Positions 45,098-55,824 of a DNA stretch of 64,000 bases are shown here, one piece after another. Under the pieces are notes generated by a model. The model saw nothing but the letters and a program-made list of their open reading frames with translations. It had not been told where the DNA came from and ran no database searches. Within the stretch, counting starts at the first letter, position 1, and each line of letters starts with the position of its first letter. Source of the stretch: Actinostola sp. cb2023 (Eukaryota > Cnidaria > Anthozoa > Actiniaria > Actinostolidae). Location of the stretch: contig JAUJYZ010000838.1 of NCBI GenBank assembly GCA_033675265.1, forward strand, positions 291,588-355,587. The letters are read 5' to 3'. Made by a program: the position numbers and the translations under genes.

Positions 45098-45385
45098 CAT
45101 ATTTTCATTTACTTACTGGCTATCCAACGGATTGTTCCCTTCAAAACACTTTAAAAAAGATCCTGCTTTATGTGAAAGTTTCTACTCATCGATCACTGCG
45201 GTAAAACGCTTGATTTTTAGTGGGCGTAAAGTGTGAGCTCACTTCGCATTTTACGCCCACTAAAAAGCAAGCGCTTTACAGTAGTGATCGATGAGTAGAA
45301 ACTTTCACATCAAGCTGGATCTTCTTTAAAGTGTTTTGAGGAAAACAATCCGTTAGAATGCCATGCAGTAAGTAAATGAAAATAA
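45098..45385. mobile_element. Near-perfect 288-bp palindrome (foldback MITE)
   Basis: The arms TATTTTCATTTACTTACTGG then ATCGATCACTGCGGTAAA are repeated inverted around a centre near 45236 (GTGTGAGCTCACTTCGC). Only a handful of mismatches and two small indels occur. The central words GTGGGCGTAAA recur at 45636 in direct orientation, so the element may be part of a larger duplicated unit. Confidence 0.85.
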
Positions 45386-45689
45386 GCTCCAACTTCATCA
45401 CAATTCAGTGGATAGTTTTATTTCAGACAATAAATACATACAATTGCGGCTTGTTTGACACGATTTCTCCGCCAAATATGTATAACCTTCAACATTTATT
45501 GCAATTGCAGTTTAGCCAACAAAGAAATTGCCAATAATTACTCTATGTGAACTCGAAGCAAATACGAAGACGATTCACCGGAAGTTGAGCTGCTCATAGT
45601 AGATTCCAGGCCATCTCGGCCACATCCGCCATCTTGAAGTGGGCGTAAAATATAAAATCGCCCGGCCCGGGGGGGCCCAAACTAAATAA
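45386..45689. other. Spacer before the minisatellite
   Basis: No gene. GGGCGTAAAATATAAAATCG at 45640 and the GC-rich CGCCCGGCCCGGGGGGGCCC (about 45660) precede the array. This is probably intronic to, or upstream of, the SLC16-like gene. Confidence 0.35.
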
Positions 45690-46856
45690 ATTTGGCTGAG
45701 CACCGACTGCCAGCTATACACCGGCACCTGAACCCAGTTCAGTATCTGTGCCTGGCCCGAGAGGCCCAAACTAAATAAATTTTGCTGAGCGACTACACAC
45801 GTCGCTACTGAACTTCTCCCAATAGATAAATTCAAAAACTAATAATTTGAGTGACTACACACGTCACTGAACTTAGCCAAACAATCCAATTATAAGAAAC
45901 TATAATTGAGCGACTACACACGTCGCTGGACCTCGCCAAACAACTAACTATGATAAACTAATACTTTGAGCGACTACACACGTCGCTAAACTTCGCCAAA
46001 TAGATAAATTCAAAAACTAATACTTTGAGCGACTACACACGTCGCTAAACTTCGCCAACCGGCTAGATCAATTGAACAACTAATACTTTGAGCGACTACA
46101 CACGTCGCTAAACTTCGCCAACTAGATACATTCAAAAACTAATAATTTGAGCGACTACGCACGTCGCTAAACTTCGCCAACTAGATCAATTCAAAAAATA
46201 ATTAACACACGTCGCTAAACTTCGCCAAATAGATCAATTCAAAAACTAATAATTTGAGTGACTACACACGTCACTCAACTTAGCCAAACAATCCAAATAT
46301 AAGAAACTATAATTGAGCGGCTACACACGTCGCTGGACCTCGCCAAACAACTAACTATGATAAACTAATACTTTGAGCGACTACACACGTCGCTAAACTC
46401 CGCCAACTAGATAAATTCAAAAACTCATAATTTGAGCGACTACACACGTCGCTAAACTTCGCCAACTAGATAAATTCAAAAACTAATAATTTGAGCGACT
46501 ACACAGTCGTCGCTTATTAAAACTTAGCCAAACAATCCAAATATAAGAAACTATAATTGAGCGACTACACACGTCGCTGGACCTCGCCAAACAACTAACT
46601 ATGATAAACTAATACTTTGAGCGACTACACACGTCGCTAAACTTCGTCAACTAGATAAATTCAAAAACTAATAATTTGAGCGACTACACACGTCGCTAAT
46701 TAAACTTAGCCAAACAATCCAAAATTGAGCGACTACACACGTCGCTGGACCTCGCTAAACAACTAACTATGATAAACTAATACTTTGAGCGACTACACAC
46801 GTCGCTAAACTTTCGCCAACTAGATCAATTCAAAAAACTAATAATTTGAGCGGTCC
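45690..46856 (+). repeat. About 60-bp minisatellite, each unit with a hairpin
   Basis: Around 18 units of 53-63 bases with core GAGCGACTACACACGTCGCT, whose AGCGAC and GTCGCT halves pair over a 7-base loop. The linker is AAACTTCGCCAA then a variable AACTAGATAAATTCAAAAAC. Variants preserve pairing: GAGTGACTACACACGTCACT at about 45850 and 46256 changes both arms together. Three or four sub-variants recur in the same order, showing higher-order duplication. Confidence 0.92.
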
Positions 46857-47022
46857 AAACAAGATATACTACCGTAAAACGAGTACTTGGCAACCACATG
46901 GTTGACGAAGGACGGCGAGAAGTGAATCAGTATATTGCGGAAGGTAAAAGGTTCGACGTGATTCTGAACCAGAATATTAAAACTGACGTGAACAGCTTCG
47001 CAGTAGAAGAACTAACCAAGAT
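46857..47022 (+). CDS. Short open segment, unknown
   Basis: Fifty-odd codons without stop from about 46859, including VLGNHMVDEGRREVNQYIAE and NQNIKTDVNSFAVEELTKM, ending TAATAG. Composition is protein-like and unlike the adjacent repeat. It has no ATG at the 5' side, so it could be the end of an exon whose acceptor is in the minisatellite, or chance. The family was not recognised. Confidence 0.2.
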
Positions 47023-47442
47023 GTAATAGACTGCAGTGGATACTACTGCATACACAGCGAAGAGGTTTGACCTTCGACGGAATCTAGAAGCGGTAGGCGC
47101 AGCGATGATCTCTGTGACTCAAAAGTTTTCGTTCGCATCAGTGAGTGTACGTCTTTTGGAAAAGAGCTAAACTAGAATAAATCTATGAAAGTAGGCGTAT
47201 TTATAGGGAGCGGTGCACACTAGGTGATGTAATATATCTCGTGGACCACGCTTGGAATGTGGGAATGTGTAATAACCGAGATTTTTGGCTTTGTGTTTGG
47301 ATTTACCCTAGTGAGAATATTAACAGACGTTGTGTCGATTGTTTATTCGACCGTTATTCGACCGCTGGTCAAAAGAGCATCCAATATCATCATCCAGATT
47401 TAATTCACATTTGAATAATCTATCTTGATTTTTGTTGTATAG

Positions 47443-47733
47443 GTTTTATTATCGACGTGACAGGTTCGTACAGGAAAGGCTTTACCACAGCAGGAGGGTT
47501 TATGGCTCTGTCTTTTCTAATTCCATTTCTACAATACTGTTTCAAACCATGGAGGAACATATCGATTAAGAGGAGAACCCAAAGATTCGAAGTTCCTTCT
47601 CCGGTTTCTCCAATGGATGAAAAAGAAGAAGAAGATCATCCTGAAACTACGCCTTTCACTTATAATAACCCAGCGTTTGAAGGTAGTTCACTGGATATGT
47701 CTACAAACGTGAGGGCGAAAATACACCATAAGA
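47443..47733 (+). CDS. SLC16-like transporter, last exon (part before insertion)
   Basis: Follows the acceptor TTTTTGTTGTATAG. The phase-1 exon reads FIIDVTGSYRKGFTTAGGFM then ALSFLIPFLQYC, the final transmembrane helix of a monocarboxylate-transporter-type MFS protein (the D-x-TGSY loop is characteristic). The cytosolic tail has the repeat RRTQRFEVPSPVSPMDE ... TPFTYNNPAFEGSSLDMS. At 47734 a 10.6-kb transposon begins; reading into its TIR adds about a dozen residues and a stop at 47775-47777. The original tail resumes at 58354. Upstream exons are not visible in this window. Function: probable proton-linked monocarboxylate or related organic-anion transport at a membrane. Confidence 0.75.
47726..47733 (+). 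repeat. Target-site duplication, left copy
   Basis: CCATAAGA directly before the transposon end. An identical 8-mer lies at 58346-58353 directly after the other end. Confidence 0.9.
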
Positions 47734-47892
47734 GGCTGATCTCCGGTGTAATAAGCACAGCTGACGTCACATTGTAATTGATGGATTATTTTAGATGAAT
47801 ATAGTGAGTAGTGAGTGAATAATAATAATACTAATAATACTACGGCTAATAATAATAATACAATATATACTAATAATAGGGTATATCATTAT

Positions 47893-48402
47893 CGGTTCTC
47901 GTGGTTCTTGTAGTTCTCTTGGTTCACTTGGTTCCGTTGTAGTTCACTTGGTTCTTGTCGGTTCTTCTGGTTCACTTCGTTCTAGCTCTCCTGGTTCACT
48001 TTGTTCCGTTGTAGTTCTCGTGGTTCACTTGGTTCTTGTGGTTCTCCTGGTTCTTCTGGTTCTCGTAGTTCTCCTGCGGTTCTTGTGGTCCTTCTGGTTC
48101 TCGTGGTTCTTCTGGTTCTCGTAGTTCTCCTGCGGTTCTTGTGGTCCTTCTGGTTCTCGTGGTTCTTCTGGTTCTCGTAGTTCTCCTGCGGTTCTTGTGG
48201 TCCTTCTGGTTCTCGTGGTTCTTCTGGTTCTCGTAGTTCTCGTGGTTCTTCTGGTTCTTGTGGTTCTCCTGGTTCTAGTGGTTCTCCTGGTTCTTGTGGT
48301 TCTCGTGGTTCTCCTGGTTCTAGTGGTTCTCCTGGTTCTTGTGGTTCTCGTGGTTCTCCTGGTTGTCGTGGTTCTCCCGGTTCTCGTGGAGTTCTCGTCG
48401 TC
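47893..48402 (-). repeat. GGTTCTCGT minisatellite, left subterminal
   Basis: About 55 units of a 9-base word (GGTTCTCGT, GGTTCTTCT, GGTTCTTGT, GGTTCTCCT) with a 63-base higher-order period around 48060-48200. Being a multiple of three with no stops, it creates long open frames on both strands; none is a gene. Confidence 0.92.
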
Positions 48403-48508
48403 AATTCGGTATAATTCGTGGAATCGACGAGTGGGGTCTGGGTACGAGAAAGAATTCAGAAAACTACGAGTCGAGTGCAGCCTGAGTCGAGTGTACGTAA
48501 ACAGAAAA

Positions 48509-51500
48509 ATGGGCTTCAAAATGTCTATTTTTTTTATACTGATTTTCAGTCTTTGGGTTTGCTGTTATTCTCACAAAACACCAATATCAGAAGCAAGCTC
48601 TAGATTTATTCAAACCGTTTTAAACTGTCGTGAATCGCTTTTGCAGCATGGTGATATTATCCGAGGTGACTGTCAGTTGAGAACCCTGACATCCGTTCAT
48701 ATCGACGAATATGTACTGGACGATATTATTATCTGGGATCCTTTGAGCATTTGTTCGTCTTTGACACTGTGGTGTCCAAACTGTTGTGATACTCATGGAT
48801 TAAACCAGGAACTTAAAGCTACAAGATGGAAAGACGGGAAAACAACGTGTGACCAGCCGCGACGCCTTCACGGATTGACGAATAATGCTTTACTTGTCAG
48901 CCGAGTCTACATTTGTTGTAAAGGACACCAAACTATTGCTCATGATCCGTCTATTCTCTCACAAGTAAATAATTTGTTTGTGGTACCGTTCTTGTTATTT
49001 TACAAGGTGGGAATTACGAGAGAACTTCAAAGTTTTTATAATAACTCATGCAAACGTTGGTATGTCAATTAGCGATATTCAGACGCTCTGGCTACAGACC
49101 ATGTATGATGCATACGGCTCTCGCAGGCAAAATTATATCACTGCATGCCAGAGATTGTCCAAGTCTTGCAGCTTTCTATTCCCTGAGTTTGAACAAACGT
49201 TTCAAAGGCCAGGAGAAAAAGTGATAGCTTCAATTATTGCACGTGACTACATGACTAAAGAACATTTATATGCCAAGAGAATGTGTCAAATGACAGCTGC
49301 AAAGTGGCTAAGTTGTGACCATACTTTTAAGGTCTCTGCTAATATTGGATTTTGGTTCAATAAGAGATGGGTAAAGCTCTACGATACACTTTTTATTGTT
49401 CTGAATGAGGAGGGGATTGTGTTGAGCTGGAAGCTCTGTAAAGGATCAAAGTTTTCTTCAATTGAAGATATTTTGAAACTCTTGGAAAGAAGGCTTCATA
49501 ATCAGGGCAAAAATCCCTCTATGTTTTTCCTGGACAATTGTTGTTCTTGGAGTTCAAAGCTTAGAAAGATATTCCCAAATATTTCCATAAAGTTGGACAT
49601 TTTCCATGCCGTGCAAAGAGTTGTAAAGAAGATTCCAAGAAAAAAAGGTTGTAATAAAACACTCAAGCAAATGCGACGCAATATGATTCTTGGATTTAAG
49701 CAAGTAATTCGCAATCCTGCAGATATAGGAGAACAGAGAACAATGTGCACTCCTGCTCCAGATATAATTTTGATGAATATTGAGATTTTCTTGAAACAGT
49801 GGGCAAATATTAATGTAGAGATTGATTCTGTTCTGTTATTACCATCTTCAGCAATTAATGAGATTGAAAAATTGAAATGTCATGTCAAAAAAGGTTGTTT
49901 GTCTGAAATACCACCATCAGGAGGAACTAACAGAAACGAAGCACTACACAGAACTTTAAACAAGTCTCTCAAACGTTCCAGGATTGGTATAGAACTTGGA
50001 ATTGCTATCTTGGGGTTATTCTTTTACAGATGGAATGAAAAAAAGTTATCAAAACTTAAAAGCAAAGGAAAACAGATAAGTTATATTCGACCAGTGGAAA
50101 CTTACAATTTTATAACTCCAGGTTCAACAATGTCAGACAATGAAGAACACTTTGGTGGATCGCTAAACTTTCAAGAAAGTATGGAGGCAGCAGATTGTGA
50201 GTTTTCCGATAACCTTAAAGATGCGAAGGAAGCTGTTGAGTGTGTCAGCTATTTACTACAAGAACATTCTGATTCATGCAATTCCAGTGATGGCTTGTCA
50301 TCTGATGATCAGAATGATAATGACAGTGAATATGACGACTGTGAACCCTTTCTGAACAATGTTGGAATTGCCAATGCTATTCAACAGGCTTCAAACTTAA
50401 GTTCTTTAAGTAAGCATCTGGAGAATATCAAGTGTCAAGTTTCAGTGTCAAGAAGTGCCAATCACCTTGTACATCTCAAAAATGTACTTTGTCTTTTATC
50501 TTCTGTTGAGAGCACAGAGAATGCTAACAACAATATGAGAGATCTTGATGCGTTTCTTCTTTTGAACAACATGGAACGTCTAAAAATTGCTGGAAATGGA
50601 AATTGCTTTTTTGTATCTTTGGCAACTATGATACAGCATCAGTTAACAAGTGACTCATTGCATGATGAAACAAAAGTGCATTTGGAAAATCTAGGGATAA
50701 TTATTGATGTTGCTACAAGTAGTATTGAGCAAATGGCAACTGCACTACGACGAACTGTTGTTGATGAATGGCTGTCCAATGCCGCAGACTATGAGCCTTT
50801 CCTCCTTTCAGGCCAAGATTATCAAGAAGAAGCTAATGCATTTTTACAAGATGGCTATTTTGCAGCAGAACTTGGAAATGCAATGCCTCTTGCTGCCTCC
50901 AATGCACTTCACATCCCAGTTGTGGTATTTACTACAATGTCAAACTTTCCAATCATACCAATTTGCCCAAGAGACATAATTCTCACTGACACTCCAATAT
51001 TCCTTGCATATGACATGAACTTTGCTGGTCATTATGATGCTATTAGACAATGTGGCACTTTGCAGCAGGAGAATAAGGAACAGACAGAAAGTTCATCCTC
51101 TCAGCGTGAAAATCAGCAGATAACTTGCAGGTGTGGGAAAGGTGCCAAAAGGAAAAATAAGAATATCATTTCCTGTCATGAATATAAAAGTGGCTGTAAA
51201 TGTTTCCAAAATGTGGTAGGGTGCAGTATGTATTGTCAGTGTGTAAACTGCAGTAACCCTAGAGGGAAAAAAATACAGGACACTGCACAGATTGCATGTT
51301 CATCTCGAAAGCGGCGACATCATGAATGTTTCAACGGAAAGGTTAAGTGGAAAGTCTTACACTGAAATCAAGGCTGGTGGAACAACCACAGTTCACTGGA
51401 CACTGTTCGAGGAACTTGTCTTGATGCAGATTATGCTTGCTCTTTTGGCTAGTGACAAACTTGAACCAGAGGCTCTTTATCGTGAGTACAGTCATGTGGT

Positions 51501-51648
51501 TGACACTGTTACTTCAACAAGTATGAGGCGCTGTTTGGGCAAAAAAACAGAAAGACAAGTATGCCAAAAACTAACAACTTTTTTAAGTAGCCAACAAGTA
51601 TTTGAGACTTTAATGAAAGAGCAAATCCGTCTTAATTCCAGCGAGTGA
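48509..51648 (+). pseudogene. Transposase fused to OTU-like and CXC domains, two frameshifts
   Basis: Starts at ATG 48509. Segment 1 has Cys-rich fingers (LWCPNCCDTHGLN, VYICCKGHQTIAHDPS) and VGITRELQSFYN. The frame changes by one base at about 49045-49070. The main frame to 51365 holds a DDE-type core: candidate Asp at 49317 (LSCDHTFKVS), Asp at 49533 (FFLDNCCSW) or in KLDIFHAVQRVV, and Glu at 49938 (TNRNEALHRTLN). Then an acidic linker, an OTU-like cysteine-peptidase domain (KIAGNGNCFFVSLA, Cys codon 50604; GHYDAI, His codon 51030) and a CXC domain (CRCGKGAKRKN ... CKCFQNVVGCSMYCQC). A second frameshift near 51330 leads to the C-terminal end at 51648. The usual OTU aspartate before G-N-C is Asn here. 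Confidence 0.75.
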
Positions 51649-53050
51649 TTATAGTCATCAATATTATTGTATTCACTTGTTTACTTTTATTCACGAACAT
51701 GTTTAAAATGTAGAGTGTTCATGTATATGAACATGTACCGTATGTAAATTTTTGCTGCATTTTTTCAAGAAACTGTTGGTTACTTGTATGTTTTGTTCAA
51801 TTTATCAAATTTATATTACAATATTATTGTAAAACTTGAAAAATTCAAACAAAACATCGCGTACAATTCAGGGTCACTTCCGGTGATTTTTGCTAATTTG
51901 CATTCAATTTGCATATTATCGAGAGACGCCTGTCACATTTCATGCTCATTAAACACGAGGAATTACAAAGAAGAAGCCGAAATTCATACTTTCAACTCTC
52001 GGCAACAATAAAACAGAAGCATTAGGATAAAATGTAACAGCGGAAAATAAAACTAATACGACAATGGTTTAAGTCTGTTTGCTTTTTACCTTTTAGTTGT
52101 TTAGCGATCTACCGATTTTCTTAGACTGAATACGGCCCAGAATGGCGTCTTTTTGTATGGAAAGTACGACACTGAATGAAGAAGCGGCTTGGTGTGTCTC
52201 AGCAATGCCCTCGACAAAAAATGTAACAGCGGAAATTTGATGTACATTTGTTGCCTAAAATAATTCTTCGATTTGTTTCTTTCGAACATAAACGCAAACA
52301 CCGATTTTCTGAGGTTTCCTTTAGTCATAGTCCAGCTCTTGATGCGAATTTCCCGGACTTTTACAAAGGTTTCTCTCTTCAAAACAACCTTCTCCTTCCG
52401 CCATTTTCAAACTGTTTGTGTAGCCAGGCCTGTGTAGCCTTGGAAACAATGCTCTCTAGCTCCAGGTTTTTATTTAAACGCGATTTTTTTCGACCGAGAA
52501 TACTGTTGGGATTTGTTGCGAGTCAGGAAGTGAAACCGCGCGAGGCCTGGGTCGGAGTTTTCGCGAGAAATTGAAAAAAGTACTTTTCATTGCGAAAAAT
52601 CGTGGAAAATAAATACTGTACTATAACATGTAAAAAAAAATCGAAATTCTACGTTATTCCGGAGCCGTTGATCCTTTATTCAGTCTATTATTTAGTAATT
52701 CACGGCCGTGACACAAATTGATGGGCAATTGTACGCGATGAACAATATTTTTATATTTGAGAATATTGATTTTTGGTTTTACCATTTGCCATTTTTACAT
52801 TGTAGTTGGTTGTAGCTAATATCTCATGTTAACAATGGTCCAATAATAATTGTTTTACCTTGGTTTGTTTTGTAAATAAGCTATTAACAGTGTGATGGAA
52901 TTAATAAGGTTGTTTTGTATACACAATGTATATATATATGTATTATATATATCTTGATAAACAAGACATTTTATAATGACATTATATAGCTACTCATCTC
53001 CCAAGAAAGGGACATTGGCATAGGATACTAAAAAGAAAATACATAAATAA
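51649..53050. other. Spacer inside the transposon
   Basis: AT-rich; no recognised protein. AAAATGTAACAGCGGAAA occurs twice (52029 and 52219), marking an internal duplication. A GC-richer stretch at 52470-52570 has a short open frame with no recognisable domain. TATATATATG runs occur near 52930. Confidence 0.35.
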
Positions 53051-53103
53051 AAATATATTGGCATCTTTTTTGTTGGGTTCCCTGTGCATAAAAATGGATG
53101 ATG

Positions 53104-53186
53104 TTGGGCTCCCTGTGTGCATCCCGCACAAGTGATACACTTGTACGGGCGATTCCTGCGGGGATGTACAGAGGGAGCCCAGTATA
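53104..53186. repeat. Short hairpin (GGGCTCCCTGT)
   Basis: TTGGGCTCCCTGTGTGCATC at 53104 pairs with GATGTACAGAGGGAGCCCAG at 53163-53182. The loop contains a second palindrome (AGTGATACACTTGTACGGG). About 83 bases in all. Confidence 0.7.
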
Positions 53187-53254
53187 ATATGTTTTACCGG
53201 GTGAGATCTAGGGATGGCTGTAAGCTCTCAATGTAAACCCTTACAGGGCTTACA

Positions 53255-53480
53255 TACTGTTGTCATGGTAACCAACAAAAGGCACCAATCACCAATAACG
53301 GATACAACTAGTCAAAGCTTACAGGGATTACAAGGCGTACGGGCTTACATGGGTTACAAGCCCTGTAAGCCTTGTAAGCTTTGTAAGCCTGTAAACTTTG
53401 TAAGCCCTGTACGCATTGTAAGCTTTGACTCGTTTTATCCGTTATTGGTGCCATTTGTTGGTTACCATAACAACTGTCAT
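53255..53480. mobile_element. Palindromic MITE with iterated GCTTACAAG words
   Basis: Arms of about 60 bases (GTTGTCATGGTAACCAACAA at 53260, inverted at 53456-53475). The loop (53312-53410) is built of GCTTACAGGG, GGCTTACATG and, inverted, CCTTGTAAGC words, making a nested self-complementary core. Confidence 0.8.
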
Positions 53481-53671
53481 AATTTATTATTTTATTCTGA
53501 ATGTCGAAAGTTGGATGTATCTGACGTGATGCTGCCGACATCACATATCCTACCCTAAATCATGACCCATTTGTAATACGTACTACATGTAAGCACAGGA
53601 AGCCCAAGGTGACACATGCGCTCTACTACTATGGTGATCCATGGGGGGAGTGATGCTTGTCATTTGACTAA

Positions 53672-53770
53672 CCCAAACCCTAACCCTAACCCCAATCCTA
53701 ACCCTAGCTTCCAGAACTTAACCCTAACCCTAAAAAGATAACCCTTACCCTGAATCGTTACCCTACTAGT
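53672..53770 (+). repeat. Degenerate interstitial telomere-like repeat
   Basis: AACCCTAACCCTAACCCCAA and similar CCCTAA hexamers (the C-rich strand of TTAGGG) over about 100 bases, with interruptions. It sits inside the 10.6-kb transposon, so it is not a chromosome end. Confidence 0.8.
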
Positions 53771-55084
53771 TTTGAGTTAACCTCAACCCTAACTTCTTCG
53801 CGGGGATGTCAAAAGTCCTGGTCACGTGACCTCAAAAATATATATATTTTTTGTTTAAACCCTCTATAATATTAAAGCCCTCCTCAAGAGCTTTTGAAGT
53901 TTTAAATAAGCCCCCCTCTTTATTAAGGCCTGAAAATAATTAAGTCCTGTGGTCTTAATAGAGCATTTACAGTAGCAAAATTTGTTCATGATATTGTTCC
54001 AGTTTTACCTGTTATTAAATAAACTAAAAAAAAACCCTCTGCTTTATCTTGACCAAGTGAGACGTTGCAAAATTTTCATGTACAATGTCATGTACAATGT
54101 TATTTGTGTGTTCGTTATAACCTTATAGCTATGTTTTAAGTAAAAATAACCCCACGTCAGTCCTACCATCCCCCCCCCCCCCCCTCCACCTATCATATGT
54201 CAATTGAGACCCATAATGCATTTCAGTCTTGGAATGCACTATTTACCATTCTTGAGATAACAAAATATTATTTCAATATATACAATACAATTAAATATTT
54301 ATATTTCCTCTATTACACCAACCAAGGCTAGCCAAGTTTTCCACAAACAATCCCATTTTCTAAACAAATAAATGTTTCTGTTTTGAAACCCTGATGTTAC
54401 ATTACTATGGTGAGATATAATTATTTTAACATTAAATATTGTCACTATTGCTTTGTATTAGTACATGTATGTACATGGAGGAACTTTGTTTGGCTGGCCT
54501 TAGTTAGTGTTGTCGCACTGTAACAATAACACTTGAATAATCATACCATATAAATAGTAAATGCTGATAATAATAATGATGTGATTATACTACATTTTGT
54601 CACATTTATGATTGTTTTCATTCTTCATATAAAATATATAGTTACCGTATATAAGGTAGTTACATGTATAAGAATCTAGTGATTTCATTAAAAAAATTAA
54701 TTGGCATCAATCTCATTAGATGTCAAAACATATCAATCAATTTCAATAATTAAAGCACATATTTTGCCCTAAGTAGTGGCCATATAATTTTTTTGTTCAA
54801 TATATATATATAGTCTTTCTTTGTGCTCTGTTTGAGTTTTGCTTTCACAACTGCTTATAATAAATCAATGATTGAGCAAACATAATATATTTTAATTAAT
54901 TAACTGAATTAATATATCTCATCTGTATCTGCCCATGTTAATGCACTCATTTAAATAACTGTAACAAAATATTGTTAAATATCCACAATACATTTTCACT
55001 GTATTGTTTTCACTTCAGTTTGAAAGCGCTTGTATTAACTGAGTGTATAATAATTATAATAATACTTAAAGTGCACCTAGTAGA
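53771..55084. other. Spacer with old MITE pieces
   Basis: 53863-53975 contains TATTAAAGCCCTCCTCAAG and TATTAAGGCCTGAAAATAA, remnants of the same MITE super-family as 25747 and 59197. A poly-C run lies at 54172-54184. No gene was seen. Confidence 0.4.
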
Positions 55085-55226
55085 GTGCAATTTAGAAAAG
55101 CTTGAAAACTAAATAACTAATTAGTACTAAATAGCACTAATGAAACAATAGGAAACAATAGAAATAGCACTATTTAGTACTATTTAAAGTTAGTACTATT
55201 TCACACTTTTCTAAATTGCACTCTAA
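55085..55226. mobile_element. 142-bp palindromic MITE
   Basis: AGAGTGCAATTTAGAAAAGC at 55084 returns inverted at 55205-55225. The interior carries mirrored TTAGTACTAAATAGCACTA / TAGCACTATTTAGTACTAT words, so nearly the whole element can fold. Confidence 0.8.
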
Positions 55227-55742
55227 CCCCTGTGAGTTTGTTGTAAAAATACATTCAATATAAGCTGAATAGTTGGAGGGTTCAGTATTTTGTATTTTGC
55301 AATTTGAACCTTGCGTTTATGAGTTATAGAGGTTTGAAATCTCAATATGCAAATTTGATGATGTCTACTAAGGAATTAGCCTCCCCCGCAGATCTTTATA
55401 GACGGAGGGAAAGAACACCTAAAAAGATCTGTGGGGGAGGCTACTAAGAAATTTGCCATAACTTATTTAGACTTTTTCAAGAACTTATTTTTTGAAATGG
55501 TGAAAAAGTTATAAAATCATTCATAAAGACTGTGAAAATATTCTGTAAGTTTTCAAATGTCAATAATCAGCACAAGGGCGTTTTTGTATAATAAATGATT
55601 CCTTAGTAGACGTCATCACATTTGCATATTGAGATTTCAAACCTCTATAACTCATAAACGCAAGGTTCAAATCACAAAATACTGAACCCACCAACTATTC
55701 AGCTTATATTGAATAGATTTTTAAAACAATCTCATAGAGGTT
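55225..55742. mobile_element. 518-bp foldback MITE with a hairpin in its loop
   Basis: Arms of about 150 bases: ATTCAATATAAGCTGAATAG (55252) and inverted (55695-55714), extending through AACCTTGCGTTTATGAGTTA and TCAATATGCAAATTTGATGA to TCCTTAG. The loop holds a second foldback (55379-55444): GCCTCCCCCGCAGATCTTTA against AAGATCTGTGGGGGAGGC. Confidence 0.88.
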
Positions 55743-55824
55743 AGTTGTACTTTAATAACAAGGCAAATATGTTTCTCTCTCTTATATTCCCATCTAAAAA
55801 CCCTTTCACTTTTTCACAATCCTA

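Noticed and set aside
47982..48480. Arg/Glu/Pro-rich and Leu/Val-rich open frames over the GGTTCTCGT array
   Set aside because: Nine-base repeat without stops; the mirrored array at 57.8-58.2 kb gives the complementary frames.
48509..48575. Secretory signal peptide on the transposase (FFILIFSLWVCCYS)
   Set aside because: Hydrophobic, but the protein that follows is nuclear-type (fingers, DDE core, CXC). More likely the true start or an upstream exon differs.
53672..53770. True telomere or chromosome end
   Set aside because: The repeats are degenerate and lie inside a transposon flanked by 10 kb of ordinary sequence.
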